DNA of 63,206 nucleotides from an uncultured Clostridia bacterium (GCA_944392465.1 CALXWR010000002.1:1-63206); one strand, 5' to 3'; counted from the first letter of the stretch, positions 16,895-25,866 are shown. Made by a program: numbers and translations. Notes: generated by a model from the sequence alone, not told the origin.

Positions 16895-17434
16895 TTAAAT
16901 CTCGAACGCGAACCGCCTCCTTTCAAGGATCCTGCCCCTCGGGGTTTCCCACGTGTAGGGATCGCTCATCGCGACGGTGCCATCCTTGCTCACACACTCA
17001 AGCATCTTGATGCATGCAGAGTTCTTAGGATGAACCGTCCCAACAACAGAGTTGAGCCCAATGCGCTTCATGTACCGTACGCAAAGCTTCATGCTCTCTC
17101 GAGCATACCCCTGTCCCCACAACTCGGGGCGAACAGCAATGGCGTTGAGAATCACCGCTTTCTCCTCAGGAACTCCCTTCAGAAGATCAGCATAGGGCTG
17201 GAAGTTTCCTTCTGCGAGGAAGGAAATCGCAGTCACAGGCAAAGGATCGTTCTCGCGATAGACAAGAATGAGAGCATTCTTGCCCTGCCTGGTTATTGCC
17301 ATTCCCTTCTTGGTCATGCCTCCGAAGAAATCCTCCTTTCCTTCAGCTGTCAACTTTTTGAGTGCCCTGTAGAAAATCTCGTAGGCCTTCTCCCAGCCGT
17401 CTTCTTTAATCCATTGAACATGCAGTCTTGCCAT
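16895..17434 (-). CDS. GNAT acetyltransferase in a second GC-rich cassette
   Basis: This 179-aa Gcn5-related acetyltransferase has ILVYRENDPLPVTAISFL in the central sheet, an acetyl-CoA loop region (AVRPELWGQGYARESMKL) and a C-terminal GTVHPKNSACIKML, ending in RRRFAFEI. The shared GTVHPxNxA and the basic C-terminal R-R-F ending relate it to the GNAT at 11775-12305. GC content and codon choice are far above those of flanking genes. It has its own promoter (17495-17523), a GGGAGG ribosome binding site and a strong hairpin, so it is a self-contained one-gene unit, probably acquired. The substrate is unknown. Confidence 0.8.
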   Translation of the reverse strand: MARLHVQWIKEDGWEKAYEIFYRALKKLTAEGKEDFFGGMTKKGMAITRQGKNALILVYRENDPLPVTAISFLAEGNFQPYADLLKGVPEEKAVILNAIAVRPELWGQGYARESMKLCVRYMKRIGLNSVVGTVHPKNSACIKMLECVSKDGTVAMSDPYTWETPRGRILERRRFAFEI

Positions 17435-17460
17435 AAATCTGCCTCCCTAATCGTTGGCGT

Positions 17461-17523
17461 CTAAAACATGTAACCCCTTTGGTTACATAATGTAATTGTA
17501 CCATAAGAATGCTATTTTTGCAA
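17461..17523 (-). promoter_or_regulatory. Promoter and palindromic leader of the second GNAT cassette
   Basis: TTGCAA (17518-17523), a 17-nt spacer and TACAAT (17495-17500) form the promoter. Just downstream is a perfect palindrome ATGTAACC / GGTTACAT (17468-17488), then a two-codon ORF (ATG TTT TAG, 17461-17469) preceded by AAAGGGG. The palindrome may be an operator, or an RNA hairpin around the mini-ORF. Confidence 0.55.
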
Positions 17524-17552
17524 ACTTATGGTGCTAACAGTTATTCTGGTTT

Positions 17553-18227
17553 CTACATTACATATAACAATATACAAAAGAAATGAAGCATACTACCTAA
17601 TAATATAAATAAATGAAATATAGAATGCATCCATTTATGTTTTTTTCCTACTCCATATAAAATTGCTCCTATGGTATAAGCAATTCCTCCTGCAACTAAT
17701 AATACAAGTGCAGGTTTTGAAAGTAACACTGGAAGTAGACTTGCTTTAAATATTATTGCCCATCCCATTCCTAAATAACATATCATGGAAAACTTTTTAT
17801 ATTTTTTTAAATCTATTGCATTTAATACAATGCCCAATATCGCCATTGCCCATATAACACCAAAAATAATCCAACCAGTTGCTGTATTGTATTCTCTAAA
17901 AGTACATAATGCAAATGGTGTATATGAACCTGCAATGAGCAAAAATATGGTACAATGGTCTAATACTTGAAGTACTTTTTTTCCTTTACATCTTGGGCTT
18001 AATCCATGGTATATGCTAGACATAGTATATAGTATAAGCATTGTAATGCCATAAATTACACCGCTTACTACACCATATCCATTATCTCTAATTGCTGCAA
18101 AAGTAGCACAAAGTACTATTGCAACAATTCCTAAAACCGCTCCAATAATATGTGATGTCATATTAAATATTTCTTCACCTTTAGAGTAGGTAGGTAATAT
18201 TCTATCTTTTAATTTTGTTCTTGTCAT
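17553..18227 (-). CDS. Hemolysin III family membrane protein (PAQR-type)
   Basis: This seven-helix membrane protein of the YqfA/HlyIII family (PAQR superfamily) has EEIFNMTSHIIGAVLG at the N-terminus, SSIYHGLSP (the HxxxP-type zinc-site region) and a C-terminal HxxxH pair (HKWMHSIFH). Family members are proposed metal-dependent hydrolases of lipid amides, and the cell function is unclear. I chose the ATG at 18227, with AAAGGA 7 nt upstream and just past the ldh stop. The longer frame from 18248 overlaps ldh by 17 nt and lacks a ribosome binding site. It is cotranscribed with ldh. Confidence 0.88.
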   Translation of the reverse strand: MTRTKLKDRILPTYSKGEEIFNMTSHIIGAVLGIVAIVLCATFAAIRDNGYGVVSGVIYGITMLILYTMSSIYHGLSPRCKGKKVLQVLDHCTIFLLIAGSYTPFALCTFREYNTATGWIIFGVIWAMAILGIVLNAIDLKKYKKFSMICYLGMGWAIIFKASLLPVLLSKPALVLLVAGGIAYTIGAILYGVGKKHKWMHSIFHLFILLGSMLHFFCILLYVM

Positions 18228-18231
18228 AATA

Positions 18232-19197
18232 TTATCCTTTTTCTCCATTAATAATTTTATCTATAGAGTCTTCTCTCATTTGTTTAATAATTTTACAGCT
18301 ATTATCTAGTTTTGCTTGCTCTTCTTCGCTTAATTCTAAATCTAGTAATTCTCTAACACCTTGAGCATTAATTACTGCAGGAACTCCAATATATATATCA
18401 TCTTGTCCATATTTTCCATTTTCAAGATATGTTGAAACTGTAAGAATTGAATTTTCATTATCTAGCACAGCTCTGACTATTCTATTTAAAGCCATACCAA
18501 TCCCATAATATGTTGCTTTTTTCTTCTCAATAATTTCATAAGCCGCTTCAACAACTCCTTTATGAATTTTGTTTAAATCTGAAATAGGATGATTGTTATC
18601 CTTCATTACATCAATTACAGGTTTACAGCCAATATATGCATGATTCCATGGTACAAATGAAGAATCACCATGTTCACCCATTATATATGCATGAATATTT
18701 TTACTAGAAATTTTAAAATAGTCTGCTAATAAATAACGAAGTCTTGCTGTATCTAAAACTGTACCTGAACCAAATACTTGGTTTTTAGGAAGCCCAGATA
18801 CTTTTGCTACAACATATGTCATTAAATCAACTGGATTACTTGCTACAATAATAACACCATTAAATCCACTTGCCATTATTTGCTCAGTAACACTTTTCAT
18901 AATTTTTGTATTTGTTTCAGCAAGCTCTAATCTTGTTTGCCCTGGTTTTTGAGCAGCCCCAGCAGTTATAACCACTATTTGTGCATCTTTACAATCTGAA
19001 TAATCACCAGCCTTTATAACCATTTTTTGAGGTGCATATGGAAGCCCATGTGATAAATCCATCTCTTCTCCAATTGTTTTATCCTTGTTTAAATCAACTA
19101 AAACTAATTCATTAATTCCACCTCTGTTAAGCATAGAATATGCCATACTCATACCAACAAACCCTGTGCCAACTAAAACTATTTTTCCTTTTTTCAT
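18232..19197 (-). CDS. ldh: L-lactate dehydrogenase
   Basis: This 321-aa NAD-dependent enzyme reduces pyruvate to lactate, re-oxidising NADH in fermentation. It shows the dinucleotide-binding loop VGTGFVGMSMAYS, the substrate loop AAQKPGQTRLEL (Gln rather than Arg, so lactate not malate), ASNPVDLMTYV, and the catalytic MGEHGDSSFVPW with the proton-donor His. The length is normal. It has its own promoter at 19245-19273 and heads a two-gene unit with the hemolysin III gene. I see no clear Rex operator. Confidence 0.95.
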   Translation of the reverse strand: MKKGKIVLVGTGFVGMSMAYSMLNRGGINELVLVDLNKDKTIGEEMDLSHGLPYAPQKMVIKAGDYSDCKDAQIVVITAGAAQKPGQTRLELAETNTKIMKSVTEQIMASGFNGVIIVASNPVDLMTYVVAKVSGLPKNQVFGSGTVLDTARLRYLLADYFKISSKNIHAYIMGEHGDSSFVPWNHAYIGCKPVIDVMKDNNHPISDLNKIHKGVVEAAYEIIEKKKATYYGIGMALNRIVRAVLDNENSILTVSTYLENGKYGQDDIYIGVPAVINAQGVRELLDLELSEEEQAKLDNSCKIIKQMREDSIDKIINGEKG

Positions 19198-19244
19198 TTA
19201 TATCATTCCTTTCTTAAAATTAATTATCATCTTTGCCACAAGTT

Positions 19245-19273
19245 AGTTTATCACATTATGGCACAAAATTCAA
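19245..19273 (-). promoter_or_regulatory. Promoter of ldh
   Basis: On the minus strand TTGAAT (19268-19273), a 17-nt spacer and TAAACT (19245-19250) lie about 50 nt before the ldh start. Confidence 0.5.
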
Positions 19274-19290
19274 TTATTTAAACAAAAATT

Positions 19291-19698
19291 GTCACTTTTG
19301 GGGACAGGCTCTTTTCCGCCAATGTTGTCAGTTTTGGGGACAGGTTTGTTTTATAAATGTTTGCGTACTATTTGGTGACAGCGTTTCAGGACACAATTAG
19401 CCAAAATAAAAAATACTATACAATTTTTAGAAAAAGAAATTAACATGCTGTTGCGAAAGTAATTTTTGATAGAAGTTGTTTTAAAATTTTACTAGGAATT
19501 TCTCACAACAAGTGAGTGCTCTAGTAAAATTTTAAATACAAATTCTTCTAAAATTAGCTTGAGCTAAATGTTAATTGAATTTTGATAAAAATTGTATAGT
19601 ATTTTTTAATGATATATTGTAGACTTAAATTTTGAGGAAAATAACCTGTCCCCAAAACTGACAACATTGGCGGAAAAGAGCCTGTCCCCTAAAGTGAC
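19291..19698. mobile_element. Foldback (MITE-like) element with 56-bp terminal inverted repeats
   Basis: The ends, 19291-19346 and 19643-19698, are inverted copies differing at one base in 56. Inside are nested inverted repeats: a perfect 22-bp pair (19408-19429 / 19586-19607), a perfect 16-bp pair (19480-19495 / 19521-19536) and a central stem CTCAC / GTGAG (19502-19516). The whole unit can fold into one long interrupted hairpin. It contains no ORF that I can support. Each terminal repeat is made of 1.5 units of a 36-nt repeat that also occurs at 48841-48932. It sits between ldh and clpC and touches the clpC 3' end. Confidence 0.75.
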
Positions 19699-19734
19699 AA
19701 ACATGGCAGAAAAGAGCCTGTCCCCTAAACTGAC
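19643..19734 (-). repeat. 36-nt tandem repeat array at the clpC 3' end
   Basis: Read on the minus strand, two full 36-nt units (19734-19699 and 19698-19663) and a 20-nt partial unit (19662-19643) are arranged head to tail. Units begin GTCA(G/C)TT and contain GGGGACAGGCTCTTTT. The first unit overlaps the clpC stop: its GTCAGTTTAG encodes the last residues and the TAG. The array shares its right part with the foldback element. The same A-B-C order of unit variants occurs downstream of pgeF. Confidence 0.8.
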
Positions 19735-22178
19735 ACTTTTATTTCATCATTTTCTGCTATTATTTTTGCTTTTTTGTGTGGAACTATTTTTCCATCCAAT
19801 ATTGCTTCTGCTATCTTGTCTTCTAAATTACTTTGTATTGCTCTTTTTAATGGTCTTGCTCCATAGTTAACATCTATACCTTTTTTTGCTATGAGTTCTT
19901 TTACAGATTTATCTATTTCTATTTTGTATTCTTGTTCTTCTAGTCGTTTTTCAACTTGTTTTAGCATTATATTTATTATTTGTTCTATGTCTTTCTCTGT
20001 TAATTTATGGAATACTATAATATCGTCTATACGGTTTATGAATTCTGGTCTAAATTCTTTCTTTAATTCTGCCATTACATCTTTTTTTATGCTTTCGTAT
20101 TCTTTTTCTTCTCCTTCTTTTCCTTTGCCTTCATTACTAAATCCTAAAACATTTTTGTCTGTAATCATTCTTGCTCCTACATTTGATGTCATAATTATTA
20201 CTGTATTTTTGAAGTTTACTGTTCTTCCTTGTGCATCTGTTAATCTACCATCATCTAGAATTTGTAGTAACATATTCATTACATCTGGATGTGCTTTTTC
20301 AATCTCATCAAATAGTATTACTGAATATGGTTTTCTTCTTATTTTTTCTGTTAGTTGACCTCCCTCATCATAGCCTACATATCCTGGAGGTGAACCTATT
20401 AATTTTGCTACTGAATGTGGCTCCATATATTCAGACATATCTACTCTTATCATTGCACTTTCATTTCCAAAAAGTGCTTCTGCTAATGCTTTTGATAGTT
20501 CTGTTTTTCCAACACCTGTTGGTCCTAGAAATAGAAATGAGCCAATTGGTCTGTTTGGGTCTTTTAGACCAACTCTACCTCTTCTTATTGCTTTACTAAC
20601 TGCTTCTACCGCTTCGTTTTGTCCAATTACTCTTTTATGTAATGTCTCTTCTAAATGTTTTAATTTTTCATTTTCGTCCTGAGTAATTTTGTTTACTGGT
20701 ATTCCTGTTTGATTTGCTATAACTTCAGCTATGTCTTCTTCTGTTAAGTTCATAACATTTTTGCTATTTTTATTTTGCCATTTTTTCTTTTCTTTTTCTA
20801 ATTTTTCTTTTTGTTCGTTTTCTTTATCTCTTAATGTTGCTGCTTTTTCAAAGTCTTGAATACGTATTGCATCTTCTTTTTCTCTATCCAAAGAAGCTAT
20901 TTTTTCTTCTATTTCTTTAATACTATCTGGCATTGTGTAAGTTTTCATTTTTACCTTTGATGCTGCTTCATCCATTAAATCTATTGCTTTATCTGGCAAA
21001 TACCTATCATTAATATACCTTATTGATAAATCAACTGCTGCTTTCATTGCTTCATTTGATATTTTTACATTGTGGTGTGCTTCGTATTTATCTCTTAATC
21101 CTTCTAGAATTTTTATTGTTTCTTCTTCTGTTGGCTCTCCGACAGTTACTGGGCTAAATCTTCTTTCTAATGCACTATCTTTTTCTATATATTTTCTATA
21201 TTCATTTAATGTTGTAGCACCTATTACTTGTACCTCTCCTCTTGCTAAAAGAGGTTTTAATATGTTTGCTGCATCTACTGCTCCTTCTGCAGAACCTGCT
21301 CCTACTATTGTATGAATCTCATCAATAAATAGGATTACGTCTCCTGCTTTTTGAACTTCGCTTAAACATTTTTTAATTCTTTCTTCAAAGTCCCCTCTAT
21401 ATTTTGCTCCTGCAACCATTCCTGAAATATCAAGTGATACAACTCTTTTATTTTTTATCATTTCTGGCACATCATCTGCTACTATTTTCTCTGCTAATCC
21501 TTCAACAACAGCTGTTTTACCTACTCCAGGTTCACCAATTAAGCAAGGATTGTTTTTTGTTCTTCTAGATAAAATTTGTGTAACTCTATCTATTTCTGTC
21601 TTTCTTCCTATAACAGGATCTAATTTTCCTTCTTTTGCTCTTTTAGTTAAATCTGAACCAAACTGGTTTAATGTAGGTGTTGAATTATAGCTTCCTAAAT
21701 TCTTATCATTTTTATTTTTTATAGAATTAGAATCGACTCCATCTTCATTTATTACTTTTGCAATTTCATTATATAATTTACGAGGGTCAATATTTAAATC
21801 CATCATTATTCTAACTGCAACACTATCTCCCTCATGCATTATGCCTATTAAAATATGTTCTGTACCAATAAATTCAGAACCTAGTCTTCGTGCTTCTACA
21901 AAAGCGTTTTCTATAATTCTCTTGCTTCTAGGCGTAAATCCCAATGAATCATTTTGCGACAATGGATTTCCTGTGCCTATAAGCATTTCAATTTCGTTTA
22001 ATATTTCTTCATCTGTTATTCCTTGGTTTTCTAGAACTTTGCTTGCAATACCTGTTCCTTCTTTTGCCAAACCGTATAGAATATGTTCTGTACCTATATA
22101 GTTATGACCAAGCTCTAATGCAATTTCACTTGCAATTTCCAAGGCTTTTTCAGCCCTATTTGTAAATTTATATACCAT
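19725..22178 (-). CDS. clpC: ATP-dependent Clp protease ATPase subunit ClpC
   Basis: This Hsp100 unfoldase feeds proteins, including McsB-phosphoarginine-tagged ones, into ClpP. Domains in order are: an N-terminal double Clp-N repeat (residues about 1-145), AAA-1 with GEPGVGKT, a UVR-type middle domain (about 420-460), AAA-2 with GPTGVGKT and VDMSEYMEPHSVAKLIG, and a C-terminal small domain. The length (about 817 aa) is normal. The ATG at 22178 (MVYKFTNRAEKAL) has AAGGAG about 10 nt upstream and is preferred to the frame start at 22187. The last residues and stop codon lie inside a 36-nt repeat unit, so the native C-terminus has been replaced. It is the last gene of the ctsR operon. Confidence 0.96.
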   Translation of the reverse strand: MVYKFTNRAEKALEIASEIALELGHNYIGTEHILYGLAKEGTGIASKVLENQGITDEEILNEIEMLIGTGNPLSQNDSLGFTPRSKRIIENAFVEARRLGSEFIGTEHILIGIMHEGDSVAVRIMMDLNIDPRKLYNEIAKVINEDGVDSNSIKNKNDKNLGSYNSTPTLNQFGSDLTKRAKEGKLDPVIGRKTEIDRVTQILSRRTKNNPCLIGEPGVGKTAVVEGLAEKIVADDVPEMIKNKRVVSLDISGMVAGAKYRGDFEERIKKCLSEVQKAGDVILFIDEIHTIVGAGSAEGAVDAANILKPLLARGEVQVIGATTLNEYRKYIEKDSALERRFSPVTVGEPTEEETIKILEGLRDKYEAHHNVKISNEAMKAAVDLSIRYINDRYLPDKAIDLMDEAASKVKMKTYTMPDSIKEIEEKIASLDREKEDAIRIQDFEKAATLRDKENEQKEKLEKEKKKWQNKNSKNVMNLTEEDIAEVIANQTGIPVNKITQDENEKLKHLEETLHKRVIGQNEAVEAVSKAIRRGRVGLKDPNRPIGSFLFLGPTGVGKTELSKALAEALFGNESAMIRVDMSEYMEPHSVAKLIGSPPGYVGYDEGGQLTEKIRRKPYSVILFDEIEKAHPDVMNMLLQILDDGRLTDAQGRTVNFKNTVIIMTSNVGARMITDKNVLGFSNEGKGKEGEEKEYESIKKDVMAELKKEFRPEFINRIDDIIVFHKLTEKDIEQIINIMLKQVEKRLEEQEYKIEIDKSVKELIAKKGIDVNYGARPLKRAIQSNLEDKIAEAILDGKIVPHKKAKIIAENDEIKVSV

Positions 22179-22195
22179 AATTATCACACTCCTTT

Positions 22196-23212
22196 TTAGT
22201 TACATAGTATTTGTTTTATTACTTCTGCTCGTTTAATTTCTCTTTCATATCCATCAAATGTTTTTCCTAGATATTTTTGTAAATTAGCTGATTTTGTGTA
22301 AGTTTCAAGTTTTTTTACTTTGCTATCATCTAGTTCTTTTATGATTCCCAAATCTGTTCCTAGCTTAACTTCTGATAACAATCTTTTACATTCATCTGAT
22401 GATATTTTTAATGCATTACTTAAAATTCCATAAGCTCTATAAACTCTATCTTCTATTTCTATTTGGTTTTTACATAAATATTTTCTTGCTAGCCTTTCTT
22501 GTTCTACAACTTTTTCGGTAATACTTTTAACATTTGAAACAATTTCTTTTTCTGTTACGCCTATGGTTTGATTACTAGAAATTTGATATAAGTCTCCTGC
22601 ATTTTGTGAGGTTTCCCCATATACTCCTTTTATACTCATTCCCATATTGTTTATTATTCTAAGTATTTTAGATAAATTTCCAGTTAAAGTTAGTGCTGGT
22701 AAATGAACTATAACAGATGCTCTCATTCCTGTTCCAATATTTACTGGAGACTCTGTTAAATATCCAAAATTTTTACTATATGAATAATTTAACATTTCTC
22801 CAATTTTTTCATCTAATTCAATTACTAAATTCATTAAATTTTCTAATTCTTGTCCTGAACTAAAAACTTGTAGTTTTATATGATCTTCTTCGTTTATCAT
22901 CATACAAATATTTTCTTCATCATTTATTAGTATAGCCTTTTTTATTTTATTATTACTAATAAACTCTGGGCTTATTAAATTTTTTTCTACGAGGCTTACT
23001 TTTGTTACATTATCTAAATCTTCCAGATTTACAAATTTTAGTCCATACCCAATACTTGGTACAACTTCTTTTATGCTTTGTAATATTTGCTCTTGTTCCT
23101 CTTTAGAGCATTTATTTAAAAACTTAAATCCATTTAAGTTTCTTGCAATTCTTACTCTTGAACTTACTACTACATCTGAATCTTTACCATTTTGTAAATA
23201 CCAATTTGACAT
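22196..23212 (-). CDS. mcsB: Protein-arginine kinase McsB
   Basis: This 338-aa phosphagen-kinase-like enzyme phosphorylates arginine residues, marking proteins (including CtsR) for ClpCP degradation. The family N-terminus (NGKDSDVVVSSRVRIARNL) and catalytic region are present, including LTESPVNIGTGMRASVIVHLP. It lies between mcsA and clpC with short gaps (about 30 nt and 17 nt), as in other Firmicutes. Activity depends on McsA, the zinc-binding activator encoded just upstream. Confidence 0.95.
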   Translation of the reverse strand: MSNWYLQNGKDSDVVVSSRVRIARNLNGFKFLNKCSKEEQEQILQSIKEVVPSIGYGLKFVNLEDLDNVTKVSLVEKNLISPEFISNNKIKKAILINDEENICMMINEEDHIKLQVFSSGQELENLMNLVIELDEKIGEMLNYSYSKNFGYLTESPVNIGTGMRASVIVHLPALTLTGNLSKILRIINNMGMSIKGVYGETSQNAGDLYQISSNQTIGVTEKEIVSNVKSITEKVVEQERLARKYLCKNQIEIEDRVYRAYGILSNALKISSDECKRLLSEVKLGTDLGIIKELDDSKVKKLETYTKSANLQKYLGKTFDGYEREIKRAEVIKQILCN

Positions 23213-23241
23213 TTATTATATACCTCCTAGTTTTAATCTTC

Positions 23242-23817
23242 TTATTTTTCATTTTCTTTGTCATTTTTATTCTCTATAATTTTTATTTCATCACGTATTT
23301 TTGCCGCATCTTCATATCTTTCGTCTTTAATTGCTTTTTGTAAATCCTTTTGTAATTTTTCTATTTTAGATTCATTATTATTTTTCTCATTATTCTTTAC
23401 TATTTTATTAGATGCTTTATTTACTTTACTTGTAGGGTCATCATTTTTGTAGCCTCTTCCAATGTGCTTATTAGCCCCTTGTATTTTTCTAAGTAATGGC
23501 TGAATTCTATCTTCAAATGTTTCATAACATTCATCACATCCAAATACTCCACTATTTAGGAAATCATCGAATGTTGTTCCACAGTTTTTACATTGTAGTT
23601 TAGTTGTTCCCATAAAACTTGGCAATAGATTATCTGTGTAATCATCAAAGAAATCTCCTAAAAAACTAGAAAAACTAATTGGCATACTAAAATTAATATC
23701 CTTTAATCCTAATTCTTTTGCACATTTATCGCAAAGATTCATTTCCTTTTTTACACCATTTACAACTTGAGTATATCTAAAAGTAACTTCATTTTTTCCA
23801 CAATTTTGACACAACAT
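23242..23817 (-). CDS. mcsA: McsA, zinc-binding activator of McsB
   Basis: The protein has CxxC pairs in the N-terminal half (MLCQNCGKNEVTFRY, NLCDKCAKELG, QCKNCGTTFDD, GCDECYETF) and a C-terminal UVR motif (KLQKDLQKAIKDERYEDAAKIRDEIK). McsA activates McsB and helps modulate CtsR. I start it at 23817, where AAAGGAGG lies 8 nt upstream and just past the ctsR stop. A longer frame from 23847 overlaps ctsR and has no ribosome binding site. Confidence 0.94.
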   Translation of the reverse strand: MLCQNCGKNEVTFRYTQVVNGVKKEMNLCDKCAKELGLKDINFSMPISFSSFLGDFFDDYTDNLLPSFMGTTKLQCKNCGTTFDDFLNSGVFGCDECYETFEDRIQPLLRKIQGANKHIGRGYKNDDPTSKVNKASNKIVKNNEKNNNESKIEKLQKDLQKAIKDERYEDAAKIRDEIKIIENKNDKENEK

Positions 23818-23836
23818 AATACATTCCTCCTTTAAA

Positions 23837-24286
23837 TTAATCTTCAACTAAATTTATTAACATATTTTTAAAAATTTTTGCTCTAATTTCATCTTTTGTG
23901 TTTTGTGGTATTGTAAGTACATTGTCACTTGTTGCAACTTTTAAAAGTTTTGCTTCTTTTTCTGTAATAACTCCAAATGATAGGAAATTATTAAGGAAAA
24001 CATCAACTTCTTGTGCTGTTAGACGGTTGCCTATACTTGATATTGCATGCATTAAGTAATTGCTTTTAGTTGTGTTTACTTTTCTTATGCTTATATGACC
24101 TCCACCACCTCTTTTACTTTCTACATAATATCCTTGAGATGGCTTAAACCTTGTTGATATTACATAGTTAATTTGCGATGGTACACAATTGAAATGTTCT
24201 GCTAAATCATTTCTTTGTATTTCTATATAGTCGTCATCATCAAATAATTCTTTTATAAATTCTTCTATCATATCCGATATTCTCAT
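23837..24286 (-). CDS. ctsR: CtsR, class III stress gene repressor
   Basis: This 149-aa dimeric winged-helix repressor controls clp genes. It has the family N-terminus (RISDMIEEFIKEL), an HTH region (VPSQINYVISTRF) and the glycine-rich wing (GYYVESKRGGGGHI) that contacts DNA and senses heat. The C-terminal region is the McsB target. It is the first gene of ctsR-mcsA-mcsB-clpC and is autoregulated through the operator at 24384-24406. Confidence 0.96.
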   Translation of the reverse strand: MRISDMIEEFIKELFDDDDYIEIQRNDLAEHFNCVPSQINYVISTRFKPSQGYYVESKRGGGGHISIRKVNTTKSNYLMHAISSIGNRLTAQEVDVFLNNFLSFGVITEKEAKLLKVATSDNVLTIPQNTKDEIRAKIFKNMLINLVED

Positions 24287-24383
24287 TCTATCACTTCCGT
24301 TTCTAGTTTCTGCTATTTTTGTTTTATGGTTTATTGTATATTTTGCTTCTTTTATTATGATTTAATTTATTTATCTTTGTTGC

Positions 24384-24443
24384 TTTGACTTTGACTTTCT
24401 TTGACTTACATTTATATTATACGCTCTTTTTTACAAAAGTCAA
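24384..24443 (-). promoter_or_regulatory. ctsR operon promoter with CtsR operator heptads
   Basis: On the minus strand TTGACT (24438-24443), a 16-nt spacer and TATAAT (24416-24421) form the promoter. Downstream of it, AGTCAAA (24400-24406) and AGTCAAA (24390-24396) are separated by 3 nt, matching the CtsR heptad-pair consensus. A third heptad (24384-24390) abuts and shares one base. The position over the transcription start fits repression by occlusion. Confidence 0.88.
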
Positions 24444-24557
24444 TAATTTTTTAAAAATTTTTTTATATCTTTTTGAATTTACTTTTACAACTAAACTTTT
24501 TTATATCTTAGCAAATTAAACTTCACTTTTTTCATAAAATCATTTACTCAATTATTC

Positions 24558-24728
24558 TTATTTTTTAGTCTCATCTTTTTTAGTCATATTGTCTAATTCC
24601 TTTGCTCTTTTTTTCTGTCTTTCTGGTGTTACCCAAGCAAAATAAGATGATATAAACTCTCCATATTTTGTAACATCCTCTTTATCTTCGTCTTTTTCTA
24701 TACCATTAATCTTTCTATCATTTTTCAT
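24558..24728 (-). CDS. Small charged protein of unknown function
   Basis: This 56-aa protein is highly charged (many Lys, Glu, Asp) with a short aromatic core (YGEFISSYFAWVTPERQ). The ATG at 24728 has GGAGG 6 nt upstream, much better than the longer 84-codon frame. There is no membrane segment and no family that I recognise. It lies alone between the HAD phosphatase terminator and the ctsR promoter. Confidence 0.5.
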   Translation of the reverse strand: MKNDRKINGIEKDEDKEDVTKYGEFISSYFAWVTPERQKKRAKELDNMTKKDETKK

Positions 24729-24776
24729 AATAACCTCCATCCAAGAAATATGCTCTTTAATTAAATTTTTTCGCAA

Positions 24777-24820
24777 TAAAATGCACAACCTAGTTATATC
24801 TAGTTTGTGCATTTTATTTT
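24777..24820 (-). terminator. Terminator of the HAD phosphatase gene
   Basis: AAAATGCACAACCTAG pairs with CTAGTTTGTGCATTTT (one mismatch, 6-nt loop). T-runs follow on both strands, so it could act both ways. Confidence 0.7.
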
Positions 24821-24832
24821 TATTTATTCTTA

Positions 24833-25705
24833 TTACACTATAATCTCTTCTATTATTTCAGCAACTCCATCATCATTGTTAGATGCTACAACTCTATCCG
24901 CTATTTCCTTTATATATGGTGCACTGTTTCCCATTGCAACTCCAAGACCAGAATTTTCAATCATTAATTTGTCATTTACATTATCACCAATTCCAATTAC
25001 TTCTTCATTAGGTATATCTAATCTTTCTGCAAGCCATTTTATAGCATTCCATTTATCTACATTTTCGCTAGTTATTTCAGTATAATAGTATGCCATTTGT
25101 ACTTCCTCAGTTCCTGCTTTTATAATTTTTCTAGACATATGTGCTACATCTAAAACATCAATATTTTTTATTTCTCTTAACTTTTTTATTATACTATTAA
25201 ATATAATACTACTATTATCACTAATGGTAAACTTTAAAATATTTTCATTTTCGATGTTTTGTATATATTCATATATATTTTCTACTAAATTAATTTTGGT
25301 TTTTCTACTATCTGGTTTATTAGCATTTTCTTGATGATAGAATAAAACGTTATTACTTAATGATTTTGCAATAACCATATTTTCTGTATATACATTATAG
25401 TAAATACTATTTTCTTCACATATTTTAATTATTTGCAAAGCTTTTTTCTTTTCAATGAATTTATCGTATATTATTTCATCGCTTTGCAAATCATATACTA
25501 GAGAGCCATTTCCACAAATTATATAATTATTATCACCTAATTCATTTGCTATATTTTTTACTGAATTCGTTGATCTTCCAGATGCTAAAACAATTTGTAT
25601 TCCTTTTTCCTGTGCCTTTTTTAGCGCTTCTCTATTTCTTTCAGAAACTTGACCATACGAATTTAAAAGTGTTCCGTCTAAATCTATTGCTATTAATTTA
25701 TACAT
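24833..25705 (-). CDS. Cof-type HAD family phosphatase
   Basis: This 290-aa HAD-superfamily hydrolase (Cof/YbiV-like, cap type C2B) has motif I IAIDLDGTLLNS, motif II VLASGRST, a central cap domain and motifs III/IV KWNAIKWLA and GIGDNVNDKLMIENSG. Family members dephosphorylate sugar phosphates, flavin or PLP phosphates; specificity cannot be predicted. It is monocistronic, with a terminator downstream. The start is at a MYKLIAIDLDGT sequence with no upstream in-frame alternative. Confidence 0.92.
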   Translation of the reverse strand: MYKLIAIDLDGTLLNSYGQVSERNREALKKAQEKGIQIVLASGRSTNSVKNIANELGDNNYIICGNGSLVYDLQSDEIIYDKFIEKKKALQIIKICEENSIYYNVYTENMVIAKSLSNNVLFYHQENANKPDSRKTKINLVENIYEYIQNIENENILKFTISDNSSIIFNSIIKKLREIKNIDVLDVAHMSRKIIKAGTEEVQMAYYYTEITSENVDKWNAIKWLAERLDIPNEEVIGIGDNVNDKLMIENSGLGVAMGNSAPYIKEIADRVVASNNDDGVAEIIEEIIV

Positions 25706-25866
25706 TAAATTTCTCCTTAATTACTTCCTATTTTATTTTTATTATTACTTTATCATTATTAGATTATACCATTTTAAATTTTTATTACAATATTTATTAA
25801 CGATTTTTAATAAATATTTCTCAAAAATTTCCAGTTTATTTTTATTAAAAACGAGCATGATATTTA

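Noticed and set aside
19643..19734. CRISPR array, suggested by the 36-nt repeat period
   Set aside because: Units are contiguous with no spacers, there are only 2.5 units, and no cas gene is in the window.
24558..24812. 84-codon version of the small protein before ctsR
   Set aside because: The first 28 codons overlap the terminator stem and lack a ribosome binding site. The ATG at 24728 has GGAGG.
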